The notes beneath the pieces are model-generated. The model saw only the letters and a list, made by a program, of their open reading frames with translations, was not told the DNA's origin and did not search any database. A DNA stretch of 64,000 nucleotides from the NCBI GenBank assembly GCA_030068145.1, contig JAPJBO010000316.1, forward strand, positions 170,060 through 234,059. The letters are read 5' to 3'. Shown one piece after another: positions 30,741-42,062 of the stretch. The first letter of the stretch is position 1; the number at the start of each line of letters is the position of its first letter. A program made the position numbers and the translations under genes. This stretch comes from Diplonema papillatum (taxonomy: Eukaryota; Euglenozoa; Diplonemea; Diplonemida; Diplonemidae).

Positions 30741-31325
30741 AACGGGTTCGGGTTTGCACAAACGCCGGACTGGGCAAAAAGGTGCGGGTTTGCACAAACG
30801 CCGGACTGGACAAAAAGGTGCGGGTTTGCACAAGCGCCAGACTGGGCAAAAGATTCGGTTCTCACAAACGCCGGACTGGGCAAAACGGTTCGGGTTTGCA
30901 CAACCGCCGGACTGGGCAAATGGTGCGGGTTTGCACCAACGCCGGACTGGACAAAAAGGTGCCCAGTCCGGCGGTTGTGAAAACCGAATCTTTTACCAGT
31001 CCAGCGTTTGTGCAAACCCGCACCTTTTTTGTCCAGTCCGGCGTTGGTGCAAACCTTTTTGCCCAGTTCGGCGTTTGTAAAAACCGAATCTTTTGCCCAG
31101 CCCGGCGTTTGTGCAAACCCGCACCAACGCCAGACTGAGCAAAACGATTCGGGTTGGACAAACGCCGGACCGGCAAAAAGGTTCGGGTTTGCACAAACGC
31201 CGGACTGGGCAAAACGGTTCGGGTTGCACAAATGCCGGACTGGCAAAAGGTTCGGGTTTGCACAACCGCCGGACTGGGCAAAAAGGTTCGGGTTTGCACA
31301 AACGCCGGACTGAGCAAAAGGTTAC
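30740..31325. repeat. 30-bp satellite in three blocks of alternating orientation
   Basis: The unit GGTTTGCACAAACGCCGGAC plus TGGGCAAAA.. is repeated forward at 30,740-30,960, reversed at about 30,960-31,130 and forward again at 31,140-31,325. Units differ by small substitutions. The block boundaries create large inverted repeats that could extrude hairpins. Confidence 0.9.
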
Positions 31326-31573
31326 CTCTAGACTCGCTTAGGGTGGTCCTAACACCCATGTACTTGAAATGCAGGAGTGGACTTGTCTCAGCCAACCGCA
31401 CAGACAGCCTTGATTTTTTTAAACACCAGGCCGTGCGGTTTGCCAGACGAAACCTGGTGCGGGTTCTCCGGGTTTACTTCTTCACAACGAAGAACCACAA
31501 CCACTATGAACCCCCAAGCCTGCCGCGTCCAGAACCACAACACAAGAGCCGGACTCGAAGTATACTTAGAGCC

Positions 31574-32005
31574 ATGCGCGGAGACGAGACATCTACCGAC
31601 ATACCCTCACAACGACACGACAACACACCCCCCACACAAACACCCACAACACCAGGCACGTCACAGACCTCCAGTACCACCGCGGAAACAGAGACCAGCA
31701 GTGAAGACGACTTACGATGTCCCCACTGCCACACACGCACAACAACAACCGGCCTCAAACTGAAGGGAAAACAAGGATTACGGACGCACCTACGTTACTG
31801 CAAGAAGAAACCACCCAGAACTAAGTCACAAGCAGAAACAACGCTGCGAAGCACCACCCAGAAACGAGAGAGATGTCCCTACTGCCACAGCGACGGACGA
31901 ACCGTGGGGAAACCACTCTTCAAAAGTCTACGCCACCATAAGCCCTGGTGCAAAAAGAAGCACTGTAAACGACGCACAGCAACGACGACTCCATCAGACG
32001 AATAA
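31574..32005 (+). CDS. Protein with two CCHC-type zinc fingers
   Basis: 143 residues from ATG 31,574 (MRGDETSTDIPSQRHDN). After a Thr/Pro/Ser-rich lead come two spaced fingers, CPHCHTR..THLRYC (C-x2-C-x19-H-x3-C) and CPYCHSDGR..RHHKPWC (C-x2-C-x17-H-x3-C), then a basic tail. Just past the stop, another frame encodes VCPECLNCGEQ. Paired fingers after a low-complexity lead are common at the N terminus of LINE proteins, so this may be the 5' remnant of such an element; a host gene is also possible. The DNA between the fingers is Thr/Lys codon-rich, unlike the GC3-rich host exons. Confidence 0.5.
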   Translation: MRGDETSTDIPSQRHDNTPPTQTPTTPGTSQTSSTTAETETSSEDDLRCPHCHTRTTTTGLKLKGKQGLRTHLRYCKKKPPRTKSQAETTLRSTTQKRERCPYCHSDGRTVGKPLFKSLRHHKPWCKKKHCKRRTATTTPSDE

Positions 32006-32167
32006 CCTCACTAACCACGGGTACCCAGTGTGCCCAGAGTGCCTTAACTGTGGCGAGCAACGAACAGTTTTACCCTGCAAATACTACCCAAAAAAAAACT
32101 TATTTTAGGACGGAAGCAACCCGCACCACGTGAAGCACCGCAAGTGCCGCGAAACCCAAGCACCACA

Positions 32168-32505
32168 CTGCGAGAAAATACATATAAACGCGGACAACAG
32201 ACCGGTACGGGCTACAAGGCAACCCCTGCTCAACTGTGCTCGCCTGCCTTGATGGCACTTGCACCTTAAAGAACTCAATGCTCAACTTGTAGAACGTGGG
32301 GGGCCCAAGACTACACTCCACGAAGGAATGTACTTGGTGTCGGTCACAAACAGTCCCGGACATGGCTAGCCATAACCCATAACGAAAGCGTGCACTAAAT
32401 ATACAACCCGTAACCATATAGCCCTTTCTTGCTCTAAGAGAACCCATTCATGAACGGTCACACGGAGACCCTAAAACCCCGGAATTTCAAGCGAACTTTA
32501 ACTCT
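32168..32505. repeat. Dispersed repeat of about 300 bp, copy 2
   Basis: Partner of 24,616-24,916, same orientation, with about 52 extra bp at roughly 32,238-32,290 bounded by TGCTCAACT. Confidence 0.85.
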
Positions 32506-34670
32506 AAAAACGGCACAACCACGAACACAGACAGGCGCGGTTTGAACGCCAGCGCCACCCACCTACTGAGAGGAAACACAGGGCAAACCCGACTGGGATA
32601 AATATACCCCACCCCGCTTGAAGCCATGATCTAAATCCACGCCAGGGGGCGCAGTCGACAGGCGCTTCGCGCCACCTCCCCGAGCGAGCGAGTCTCGGAA
32701 CAGAACTCAAGACTAGCCCATGCCGTCCATGACGGGCGCTTGCACCAGGACTTTGGACAACTAGTAAGGACACGCATAGCACAAAGAAAGCTAGCCGCAC
32801 CTCGGGAGATGTGCAGCCTGTAGAAACCTGTTGCTATGGAGTCGACTCATCTTCCGGTCAGGTGTCACGGGGGTGAAAGAGACAAGTGAGCTACTGTAAA
32901 CCATAGACACATCCACCCAGTTGCACACCCACTCACAGGACACTGTCTTACACCCACACGCAATCTAAACCTCGACTACCGGCTTGCAGCAGCCGAAGCC
33001 GGAGAGATACAAAGAATTGCCTCCGTGCTTCCAGTATTTTTGTTCACGAGTTAGCCCACGCCGCTCCCTTTCTCTCCGTCCCGGGAAGAGGAAACGACGG
33101 CGTGTGATTGTTCTCGAAAGGAAAAGGAAACCTAGAAAGGGAAAACACGATTGCGAAAAGAAAAAGCCGAATACGAACCCGCTGAAAGGCCAACCGACAC
33201 ACAATCAGTACGCCTAGACGGGATCGTCGCAAACACACAGTTCTTAGAAAAAGGCGTACACTCTAAAAAGAAGAGCTGCTGGTGTACACACAAAAGCCTA
33301 AACTTACAAAAGAGAAATAACCCGCTACATCTTCAAAACCACGCAAAGCTGCTGACCCGCGAACCTTGTACCTAGCAGGAACCAACCACTCCACGAGCTG
33401 TCGTCGGGAAGAAGCGGCAAAGGAGGGAGGAAAGAAGTATCCCACCAGCTGAACACACGAAAGAACCCCGAAACAGAAAGTCGTAGATATTCGCTGTTCC
33501 TGGGCAAGAAGCGCCTTCTTCCCGATACGTAGAGCGAAGGCCACCGGCAGATTTTCTGCACTGTGGTGGAAGTCTGCTCGAAGACAAGTGTCCCACAGCA
33601 GGCGGCTCGCTGCTAAAGAGAAAGAAACTCAACAAACAAAAGACGGAAAGTCAAACAAAACAAGCGCACCTGTTTTTAGCTTTTTCCATCGAAGCGGCAC
33701 AAAAAGAGAAGAAATAATACTTGAGAAAGAACCAAAGAAACAGCAACAACAAAAAACGCTTGAAAGCAACAGTTCCTCGGAGCACGAGCAGCGAACTAAG
33801 AAGCTTCCCGCTGCGTCAGGGTCACCCTGAGGTAGCATTCCACTTCCGGCAAGTTCTCGGACCGTGGGGAACGTCAGGGAGGGGAGAAAAAGGAGGGTTT
33901 GCCCCACTTGTCACCCGGCCGTGCAGGCGGATCTTTGACTTACTGAAGAAGACGACGAGAAGTTGAGCCGGCTTCTGTTCCGTTTCTGTTCGCTCCCCCA
34001 CCCTCCGCCCCACTTTGTCGCGGCTGAAAGGACCGAAACACGGCGCAGACGGGACCAGTGCGGTGTTGAGCACATATCCATTCCAAGCACATTCTTGCCA
34101 TCCCCCCGTCCTCCCCCCTCCACCCCTTGCTCACGAAGTCCGTTCAGTTCCAGCTCCCGTATTGCGCGGGCAGCGCACAAGAGCGTCGTGCGAAATCCAC
34201 GTACGCTGGGCAAAACAGGATTCTGAATCCGCATTCCTTCGACAACCAAAAACAAGTAAACAACAACAACAACAACATCAACAAAAAAAAACTAAAAACC
34301 CGCGCATTCTCCCCCTCCTGTTCACACTTCTTCTTTTATTTTTCCACGCACGACACAGCCGGAGCTCCGTTGTTCACGGGAGAAAAACTTCCGGCATCGG
34401 CATTTCGTCGCTCTGCAGGACGAGCGTCGCCTCGACTCCGAGTAGCAGCCGCGCCGCAGGCTTTTTCGTCGGCTCTTTTTTTTTCGACCACGAACTAGCT
34501 ACGAGAAACAGATCCCCCGTTTCTTTTTTTTGCTTTGGCATCCGGAATAAAGAAAGAAGAAGAGTCCCAAGCAACTTCCTTCCATCCAAACGCTTTTCCG
34601 CCGAGCTTTTTTTTTGGGAGAGAAAAAAAGAGAAGGAGAGAGAGAGGGAGACCAGCCGGGAGGAAGCGAT
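32506..34670. other. Upstream flank of the kinase gene, no supported gene
   Basis: A-rich and Lys-rich frames only. It holds an A-rich dispersed element (33,190-33,260), the 50-bp repeat (34,051-34,100) and a (CAA)n run near 34,262. Pyrimidine tracts ending in AG just before the kinase ATG (GAGC(T)9GGGAG) could serve as a splice acceptor. Confidence 0.5.
33190..33260. repeat. A-rich dispersed element with GGGATCGTCG core (4 copies)
   Basis: ACGGGATCGTCG.AAACACA preceded by CAATC.GTA occurs here (33,206-33,240), at 44,838-44,872, 46,961-46,997 and 49,640-49,675, each after a run of Lys-like AAA-rich sequence. The conserved core in diverged A-rich surroundings suggests one family. Its nature is unknown. 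Confidence 0.55.
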
Positions 34671-37600
34671 ATGGCCGAGGTGCTGCCGGTGAGCAAGGTT
34701 GACCAGTTCGCGGCCGCGGTGGGGTGCTCGTTCCGGGCGCCGTTCTCACCGCTGAACAAGCAGTCGCAGGTCGACCTGAAGGAGTGCGGGCTGAGCCTGC
34801 TCGCGAGGATGCGGCAGCAGCTGCTCGACGAGGTCGACCGGCGGCACGCCGAGACGCAGGCTCAGGCCGCCAACTCGAGCCCGCAGCAGCGCTACGCGGT
34901 CCCCGACGGCCTCGGCGCCTCGCCTTGCCCCACCAACTTCGTGGCCCGGTTCTTCAAGAAGCTGCTCGACGACGAGCTGCGAGAGCTGGAGGAGGACTTG
35001 TCCGACACGCCGCACCCCGGCAGCAAGCCGCAGCCGGCGCCGCGGCAGAAGCACAAGCGGTACCCCTGGCGGCAGGGCCAGCTGCTCGGCAGGGGCGGGT
35101 TCGGGGCGGTCTACTCCGGCCTCAACACGGTCACCGGCGAGCTGATGGCCGTCAAAAACATCCGCGTCGCCGTAGGCAAGCAGACCCGGGCGGCCGTCGC
35201 GACGACGCTCGCGGCGCTGTCCAACGAAATCCAGCTGATGAAGAGCCTCGACCACGGGAACATCGTGCGGTACTACTTCTCGGAGACCGGGACTTCGGGC
35301 GGAGCGCCGGAGATACACATCTTCATGGAGTACGTGTCCGGCGGGTCCATCTACGACTTGATCGCCCACTTCGGTCCTCTCAACGTCGAAAGCTGCGCCA
35401 TCTACACCAAGCAGATCGTGCAAGGGCTCGCGTACCTGCACGACTGCGACATCATCCACCGCGACATCAAGTCCGGCAACATCCTCCTGACCCCTGATGG
35501 CGTCTGCAAGCTGGCAGACTTCGGGTGCTCCGGCAAGATCTCGAAGCTCATGCCGCGAAGAAAGAGTCTTCAAGGTATTGTTTCACTCCCGCTTTTTTTT
35601 TTTTTTTTTTTTTTTTTTGTGTCTAACAAATGCAATTTGTCAAGAACAAAAACAGATCGATGGCAGCGTACTATCCTCACTCCCGTTAGATGAACAAAAC
35701 AGGTTTGAAGGAAGTGCGCACAAACAAACAACTCGTGTCAGACTAGCCCACCCGGGGGTGGTTGATTCCTTCAGGCAGGGTCTCCCCCGTCCAGAGATTG
35801 CTTGGGTCCAAGATGATGGGCGCGCTTCGGCTATTTATTTTCTCTTTCGCTCTCTTTTTTTTTTTTATTTTTTTTAACTTTCATTTATTGAAATGCGTCC
35901 TTCCTCACTCTTAGCGTCCTAACCGGTCCTTTTGATGCCGAGACCAAATGGAAATAGAAGGAAAACAACTCCCTCCCTCCGCCTAATTCAAGATGGCTGC
36001 AGTCCAGCGGTTGGTCAGCGGATCGTCTTTTTTTTTTTGTTTAGCCGCATGCAAAAAATGTGCTAGTGAATGATAGTGAGTGAATAGGATCGTTAGGCTA
36101 ATCTTCTCCCAAACAACCTCCCTAACGATCATATTCACTCACTTTCATTCACAAGCAGGCTAATCCTCCCTCGGCACGTTCAAACTTTTTGCCGCATGTC
36201 CTGTCGTTTATTATGTGCGTTTTGGTGAAAAAAAGGAACCCCTATCGAATAACGAGCATAGCGCCCCCGTGTGCCCCCTAAATGTCTGTAGGAATTCTAC
36301 TTCGGCACCTTGCACGTGTCACTTTGAACCAAGAAAGGTAGAAAGAGGAGCAGTGGCAGTACTAGCGATGGGGTAAACCCCGCAGAGGCCTTAGAGAGTG
36401 AGAGAAGATGGCTACTGCGAGGTCACGGGGGATGGCGGGCGGGCCTTACCCCGGCACTCGTTGCAAGCAACGGACTACTTGGTGCAAGCTAGAAAAGTAA
36501 GCAAGACACGAAGCGAAAGGGTCAACACATAATTAAGCTCCGAAACCATGTCAATCAAGGGTGGGCGGGTGGGAAAGCAAATTGATTTGCCCAAACAACC
36601 CAAGTACCCTGTACGTTTAGGTGCCTCAAGGATTCCCTCGATGAATCGGGATACTCTCCAATCTCGCACGACACGTGCAAAATGCCAAGGACATGCCCGT
36701 TTTTTATGAGTTTCCGCGAAAAGGTCGAGGGTGTCAGTGCACACTCAGCCCACAGCACCCGTATGACCCTATGAGGACGAGTGGAAGGGAAGATGCATAC
36801 TATTCTGAACTAGGCCTGAAACATACTGGCGCAAAACTATCTTGAGGCTATCTTGAAGATGGGAAAAGCAACTTATCTGAACTTCTGCCGTGATGAGGAT
36901 CGATGCTCGCAAGTATTCCCCCTATGTATGGGGAAGACGCCTGAAGGTACGTTGACAGCGTATGATGTTGCAACCAGTTTCAAACAGGTGATTCTAGACG
37001 TGCGGAGCATGCCGTGCGAAGACTCAACCGGTCAGACCTTGCCAGTTGTATGGCGGTCTGGCGACACCAGACGTACATGAGAGGCAAGATTCTGCCTAAA
37101 CGATAACTAAGACTTTTTCTCCTCCGCGCAGAAAGTACGTTCAGTTGTGAGTAGAGAAAAGAACGACTGTGAAAGAACGGGGGTGTTTGTTTGAATGCAG
37201 AATATCTGTAGCGATGGCCTGCATTAGATGACTACCTCTTCGATCGTACCGTGTCGTGCTTCTGGCGTTTGCACTCATTCGAATCATCGTCCTCGCGCGG
37301 TCGCTTTGCGACTCTTTCCTTTCTTGCCGATTTGCATGCCTCTGCGGCCTTTGCCTTCGCTTTTACGGGCGGCGCTGGGCACTTCTTCTTCCATTGGGGG
37401 GTCGTCGTCTCTCGTCTTCGCTTTGCCGGCGCTGATGCCTTCCTTGCTGGTGACGGCGTCCTTGCTGGTGACGGCGTCCTTGCTGGTGACGGCGTCCTTG
37501 CTGGTGACGGCGTCCTTGCTGGTGACGGCGTCCTTGCTGGTGACGGCGTCCTTGCTGGTGACGGCGTCCTTGCTGGTGACGGCGTCCTTGCTGGTGACGG

Positions 37601-40600
37601 CGTCCTTGCTGGTGACGGCGTCCTTGCTGGTGACGGCGTCCTTGCTGGTGACGGCGTCCTTGCTGGTGACGGCGTGGGTGCATCAGCGCCAGCTTGGAAG
37701 GAAATGCTCGACAAAAGCTGCTAGACAAAGAAGCGAAGGATTCCGGGGAAGGAAATGCTCGACAAAAGCTGCTTGACAAAGAAGCGAAGGATTCCGGGGA
37801 AGGAAATGCTCGACAAAAGCTGCTAGACAAAGAAGCGAAGGATTCCGGGGAAGGAAATGCTCGACAAAAGCTGCTAGACAAAGAAGCGAAGGATTCCGGG
37901 GAAGGAAATGCTCGACAAAAGCTGCTAGACAAAGAAGCGAAGGATTCCGGGGAAGGAAATGCTCGACAAAAGCTGCTAGACAAAGAAGCGAAGGATTCCG
38001 GGGAAGGAAATGCTCGACAAAAGCTGCTAGACAAAGAAGCGAAGGATTCCGGGGAAGGAAATGCTCGACAAAAGCTGCTAGACAAAGAAGCGAAGGATTC
38101 CGGGGAAGGAAATGCTCGACAAAAGCTGCTAGACAAAGAAGCGAAGGATTCCGGGGAAGGAAATGCTCGACAAAAGCTGCTAGACAAAGAAGCGAAGGAT
38201 TCCGGGGAAGGAAATGCTCGACAAAAGCTGCTAGACAAAGAAGCGAAGGATTCCGGGGAAGGAAATGCTCGACAAAAGCTGCTAGACAAAGAAGCGAAGG
38301 ATTCCGGGGAAGGAAATGCTCGACAAAAGCTGCTAGACAAAGAAGCGAAGGATTCCGGGGAAGGAAATGCTCGACAAAAGCTGCTAGACAAAGAAGCGAA
38401 GGATTCCGGGGAAGGAAATGCTCGACAAAAGCTGCTAGACAAAGAAGCGAAGGATTCCGGGGAAGGAAATGCTCGACAAAAGCTGCTAGACAAAGAAGCG
38501 AAGGATTCCGGGGAAGGAAATGCTCGACAAAAGCTGCTAGACAAAGAAGCGAAGGATTCCGGGGAAGGAAATGCTCGACAAAAGCTGCTAGACAAAGAAG
38601 CGAAGGATTCCGGGGAAGGAAATGCTCGACAAAAGCTGCTAGACAAAGAAGCGAAGGATTCCGGGGAAGGAAATGCTCGACAAAAGCTGCTAGACAAAGA
38701 AGCGAAGGATTCCGGGGAAGGAAATGCTCGACAAAAGCTGCTAGACAAAGAAGCGAAGGATTCCGGGGAAGGAAATGCTCGACAAAAGCTGCTAGACAAA
38801 GAAGCGAAGGATTCCGGGGAAGGAAATGCTCGACAAAAGCTGCTAGACAAAGAAGCGAAGGATTCCGGGGAAGGAAATGCTCGACAAAAGCTGCTAGACA
38901 AAGAAGCGAAGGATTCCGGGGAAGGAAATGCTCGACAAAAGCTGCTAGACAAAGAAGCGAAGGATTCCGGGGAAGGAAATGCTCGACAAAAGCTGCTAGA
39001 CAAAGAAGCGAAGGATTCCGGGGAAGGAAATGCTCGACAAAAGCTGCTAGACAAAGAAGCGAAGGATTCCGGGGAAGGAAATGCTCGACAAAAGCTGCTA
39101 GACAAAGAAGCGAAGGATTCCGGGGAAGGAAATGCTCGACAAAAGCTGCTAGACAAAGAAGCGAAGGATTCCGGGGAAGGAAATGCTCGACAAAAGCTGC
39201 TAGACAAAGAAGCGAAGGATTCCGGGGAAGGAAATGCTCGACAAAAGCTGCTAGACAAAGAAGCGAAGGATTCCGGGGAAGGAAATGCTCGACAAAAGCT
39301 GCTAGACAAAGAAGCGAAGGATTCCGGGGAAGGAAATGCTCGACAAAAGCTGCTAGACAAAGAAGCGAAGGATTCCGGGGAAGGAAATGCTCGACAAAAG
39401 CTGCTAGACAAAGAAGCGAAGGATTCCGGGGAAGGAAATGCTCGACAAAAGCTGCTAGACAAAGAAGCGAAGGATTCCGGGGAAGGAAATGCTCGACAAA
39501 AGCTGCTAGACAAAGAAGCGAAGGATTCCGGGGAAGGAAATGCTCGACAAAAGCTGCTAGACAAAGAAGCGAAGGATTCCGGGGAAGGAAATGCTCGACA
39601 AAAGCTGCTAGACAAAGAAGCGAAGGATTCCGGGGAAGGAAATGCTCGACAAAAGCTGCTAGACAAAGAAGCGAAGGATTCCGGGGAAGGAAATGCTCGA
39701 CAAAAGCTGCTAGACAAAGAAGCGAAGGATTCCGGGGAAGGAAATGCTCGACAAAAGCTGCTAGACAAAGAAGCGAAGGATTCCGGGGAAGGAAATGCTC
39801 GACAAAAGCTGCTAGACAAAGAAGCGAAGGATTCCGGGGAAGGAAATGCTCGACAAAAGCTGCTAGACAAAGAAGCGAAGGATTCCGGGGAAGGAAATGC
39901 TCGACAAAAGCTGCTAGACAAAGAAGCGAAGGATTCCGGGGAAGGAAATGCTCGACAAAAGCTGCTAGACAAAGAAGCGAAGGATTCCGGGGAAGGAAAT
40001 GCTCGACAAAAGCTGCTAGACAAAGAAGCGAAGGATTCCGGGGAAGGAAATGCTCGACAAAAGCTGCTAGACAAAGAAGCGAAGGATTCCGGGGAAGGAA
40101 ATGCTCGACAAAAGCTGCTAGACAAAGAAGCGAAGGATTCCGGGGAAGGAAATGCTCGACAAAAGCTGCTAGACAAAGAAGCGAAGGATTCCGGGGAAGG
40201 AAATGCTCGACAAAAGCTGCTAGACAAAGAAGCGAAGGATTCCGGGGAAGGAAACGCTCGACAAAAGCTGCTTGACAAAGCGCCGAAGGATTCCCGGAAA
40301 GGAAATGCTCGACAAAGGCTGCTAGACAGAGAAGCGAAGGATTCCCGGGAAGGAAATGTAACTACCGAACCACGTGTTGAACGGACGTGAGGTCATGCGG
40401 GTCTACCCCTACATGACAAGACACACGAGCACAACAGGTCAAAATCCTGAGGGAGAAAACAACACACGGTGGTGTAAGCAAATAATCCCCCCAAAACCGC
40501 AAAATGTCTTGCCTACCCACACTCCTCAAAACCAGCACCAGGAACAAATATCCCTCCACGCAGGCACGCCGCTGTGGATGGCGCCGGAAGTGCTGCGCCA

Positions 40601-41666
40601 GCAGGGCGAGTACGACAAGAGCGTCGACATCTGGTCGCTGGGGTGCACGGTGATGGAGATGCTGACGGGCGAGGCTCCATTCGCGTTCCTCGGTGCCCGC
40701 TCGCAGCTGGCGACGATCCGCGAGATCGTCGAGCGCCCCGACGCGGCGGAGGTGCCGCTGCCGCCGCTGTACGCCGAAGCCTCGCACGCCTCCACGGACA
40801 GCGCCCAACGCGCCGCAGCCCTGCTCATGCGAAAGTGCCTGCAACGCGACCCGAAGGCCCGGCACACAGCCCTCCAGCTGCTCTCAGCCGACCACTGGCT
40901 CAACGGCCACGAGGAAGCCGTGTTCTGCAAGAGGATCCAGCAAAGCGTCGTCAAGCGCTACTTCCAAAAGCTCCGCCGCTTCCGCCTCCTCCGCAGGGCA
41001 CCCCCCGCCTCACCTTCGAAGGCGAAGGCGAACGCCGCGGCCTCCCGCCTGCGCGTCCGACCAAACGTGCTGGCAACCAACACCATCCTCTTCGACCCGC
41101 CCGGCGTGAAGCGCCCTTCGCCGCCCCACGGCAAGGCGCCGCCGCGGGCTTTCGGGCTCGATGGGTTCGCGGCCGGAGACACGCTGAAGGCGGCGCAGGA
41201 GCACCACCACCCCCCAGCCCAGCCGCAGCCGCAGCCGCCGGCCAGGAGCCCCGCGCGGAAAAGCTACGCGGCGGGCGACCTCCCGGCAAGGGCGAAGGCA
41301 TTCCGGCGGCTCGTCGCCGCCGTCAGCGTCGCGCAGCCGGCGGGCCCCGGCGCAGACGGATGCGGCGGCGGCGGCGGCGGCGCGTCAAACACGCTGCCGG
41401 ACCTGCGCGCGGCGCAGCTGCTGCTGGACGGGTCGGTGTGCCGGCGGAGCCACCGGAAGGCGGCGAACCCGCTGCACCTGAGGTTCCTGGCGGGGCGGGC
41501 GTCGGCGGCGGCGCAGGCGGCGATGTTCCACGCCACGCCGTCCAGCTCGGCTTCGCTGCCTCCATCCCTCCCCGCTGGCGACCCGCCCGCCTGTCATCTG
41601 GACGAGGAAGAGTGCGCAACCCAAGGTTCCAGCGAGGGGGAACCCGAAGCTGGCGAGAAGTGTTGA
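34671..41666 (+). CDS. STE/MAPKKK-type protein kinase, two exons
   Basis: Exon 1 is 34671..35574 and exon 2 is 40564..41666, 668 residues in all. The donor TTCAAG|GTATTG and acceptor CCACGCAG|GCACG match in phase 1 and rebuild the activation segment [15 protein letters not shown]. Kinase landmarks from the first ATG: Gly loop [11 protein letters not shown] (138-148), MAVKNI Lys 162, SNEIQLMK with the likely helix-C Glu, catalytic HRDIKSGN (263-270), DFG Asp 283, then [30 protein letters not shown] and the closing [12 protein letters not shown]. All catalytic residues are present. The APE region and VRYYFSE/EYVSGGS fit the STE11/MEKK group, which phosphorylates MAP2Ks. The N-terminal 130 residues are helical with a coiled-coil-like part. 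The C-terminal tail is Pro/Ala/Gly-rich. Low-complexity DNA surrounds it. Confidence 0.9.
36066..36152. mobile_element. 87-bp hairpin MITE
   Basis: 32-bp arms beginning GTGAATGA.AGTGAGTGAAT and ending ATCGTTAGG match with two differences across a 23-bp loop. It lies in the kinase intron. Confidence 0.75.
37435..37675. repeat. 18-bp minisatellite, about 13 units
   Basis: Tandem TCCTTGCTGGTGACGGCG, identical from unit to unit. Open on both strands because 18 is a multiple of 3 and the unit lacks stops. Confidence 0.97.
37690..40350. repeat. 51-bp satellite, about 52 units, in the kinase intron
   Basis: Unit GAAATGCTCGACAAAAGCTG followed by CTAGACAAAGAAGCGAAGGA and TTCCGGGGAAG. Nearly all units are identical at the DNA level; the first (CTTGAC) and the last three vary. 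With 51 = 3 x 17 it is open on both strands: plus [17 protein letters not shown], minus [17 protein letters not shown]. Identity at third positions argues for recent homogenisation and not for protein selection. The 18-bp array ends just before it. Confidence 0.97.
40351..40435. repeat. Tail module shared with 6,424-6,510
   Basis: GTAACTACCGA.CAC.TGTTGA, then GCGGGT.TACCCCTACA.GACA and ACACAACAGG-type sequence follows the satellite here and the single satellite unit in the coiled-coil intron. Confidence 0.75.
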
Positions 41667-41810
41667 ATGGAAGACAAACTACCCAAACTGCGATCTTCTG
41701 CCATGTGCATTTATACGTCTTGGGATACGCTTCCCCCACGATCGATCGGAGACTCAAGAATACCGGCCTCTTGAAACTTGAAACAGTCTACAACAACGTG
41801 CGTTCGATCT

Positions 41811-42062
41811 GCTGCTGCTGGACGGGCCGGTGTGCTGGGAGCCACCGGTACCCGCTGCACCTGAGGTTCCTGACGGGGCGGGCGTCGGCGGCGGCGCAGG
41901 CGGCGATGTTCCACGCCACGCCGTCCAGCTCGGCTTCGCTGCCTCCATCCCTCCCCGCTGGCGACCCGCCCGCCTGTCATCTGGACGAGGAAGAGAACGC
42001 GACCCAAGGTTCCAGCGAGGGGGAACCCGAAGCTGGCGAGAAGTGTTGAATGGAAGACACAC
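41811..42062 (+). pseudogene. Tandem partial duplication of the kinase 3' exon
   Basis: Repeats 41,419-41,678 with an offset of 383-392 bp and a few per cent divergence. It re-encodes [19 protein letters not shown] through GEPEAGEKC and the same stop. It lacks a promoter or kinase core. It could act as an alternative last exon if spliced, but no evidence for that is visible. Confidence 0.75.

Larger units (their letters stand above)
35575..40563 (+). other. 5-kb intron of the kinase gene
   Basis: GT-AG intron of 4,989 bp, starting with a T-tract (35,595-35,618). In order it contains a hairpin MITE (36,066-36,152), the 3'-splice-site-like module (37,060-37,131), a LINE-like 3' end in reverse orientation (about 37,190-37,330), an 18-bp minisatellite (37,435-37,675), the 51-bp satellite (37,690-40,350) and the shared tail module (40,357-40,435). 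Confidence 0.88.

Noticed and set aside
37363-40390. Two very long open frames (898 and 971 codons) on opposite strands as repeat proteins
   Set aside because: They are by-products of an 18-bp and a 51-bp tandem array whose units lack stops. Units are identical at third positions and the array lies inside a phase-matched kinase intron.
40574-42049. A 491-codon plus-strand frame across both kinase 3' copies
   Set aside because: It is out of frame with the kinase catalytic motifs for most of its length and is Arg/Ala/Gly-rich, as expected of an off-frame reading of GC-rich coding DNA.
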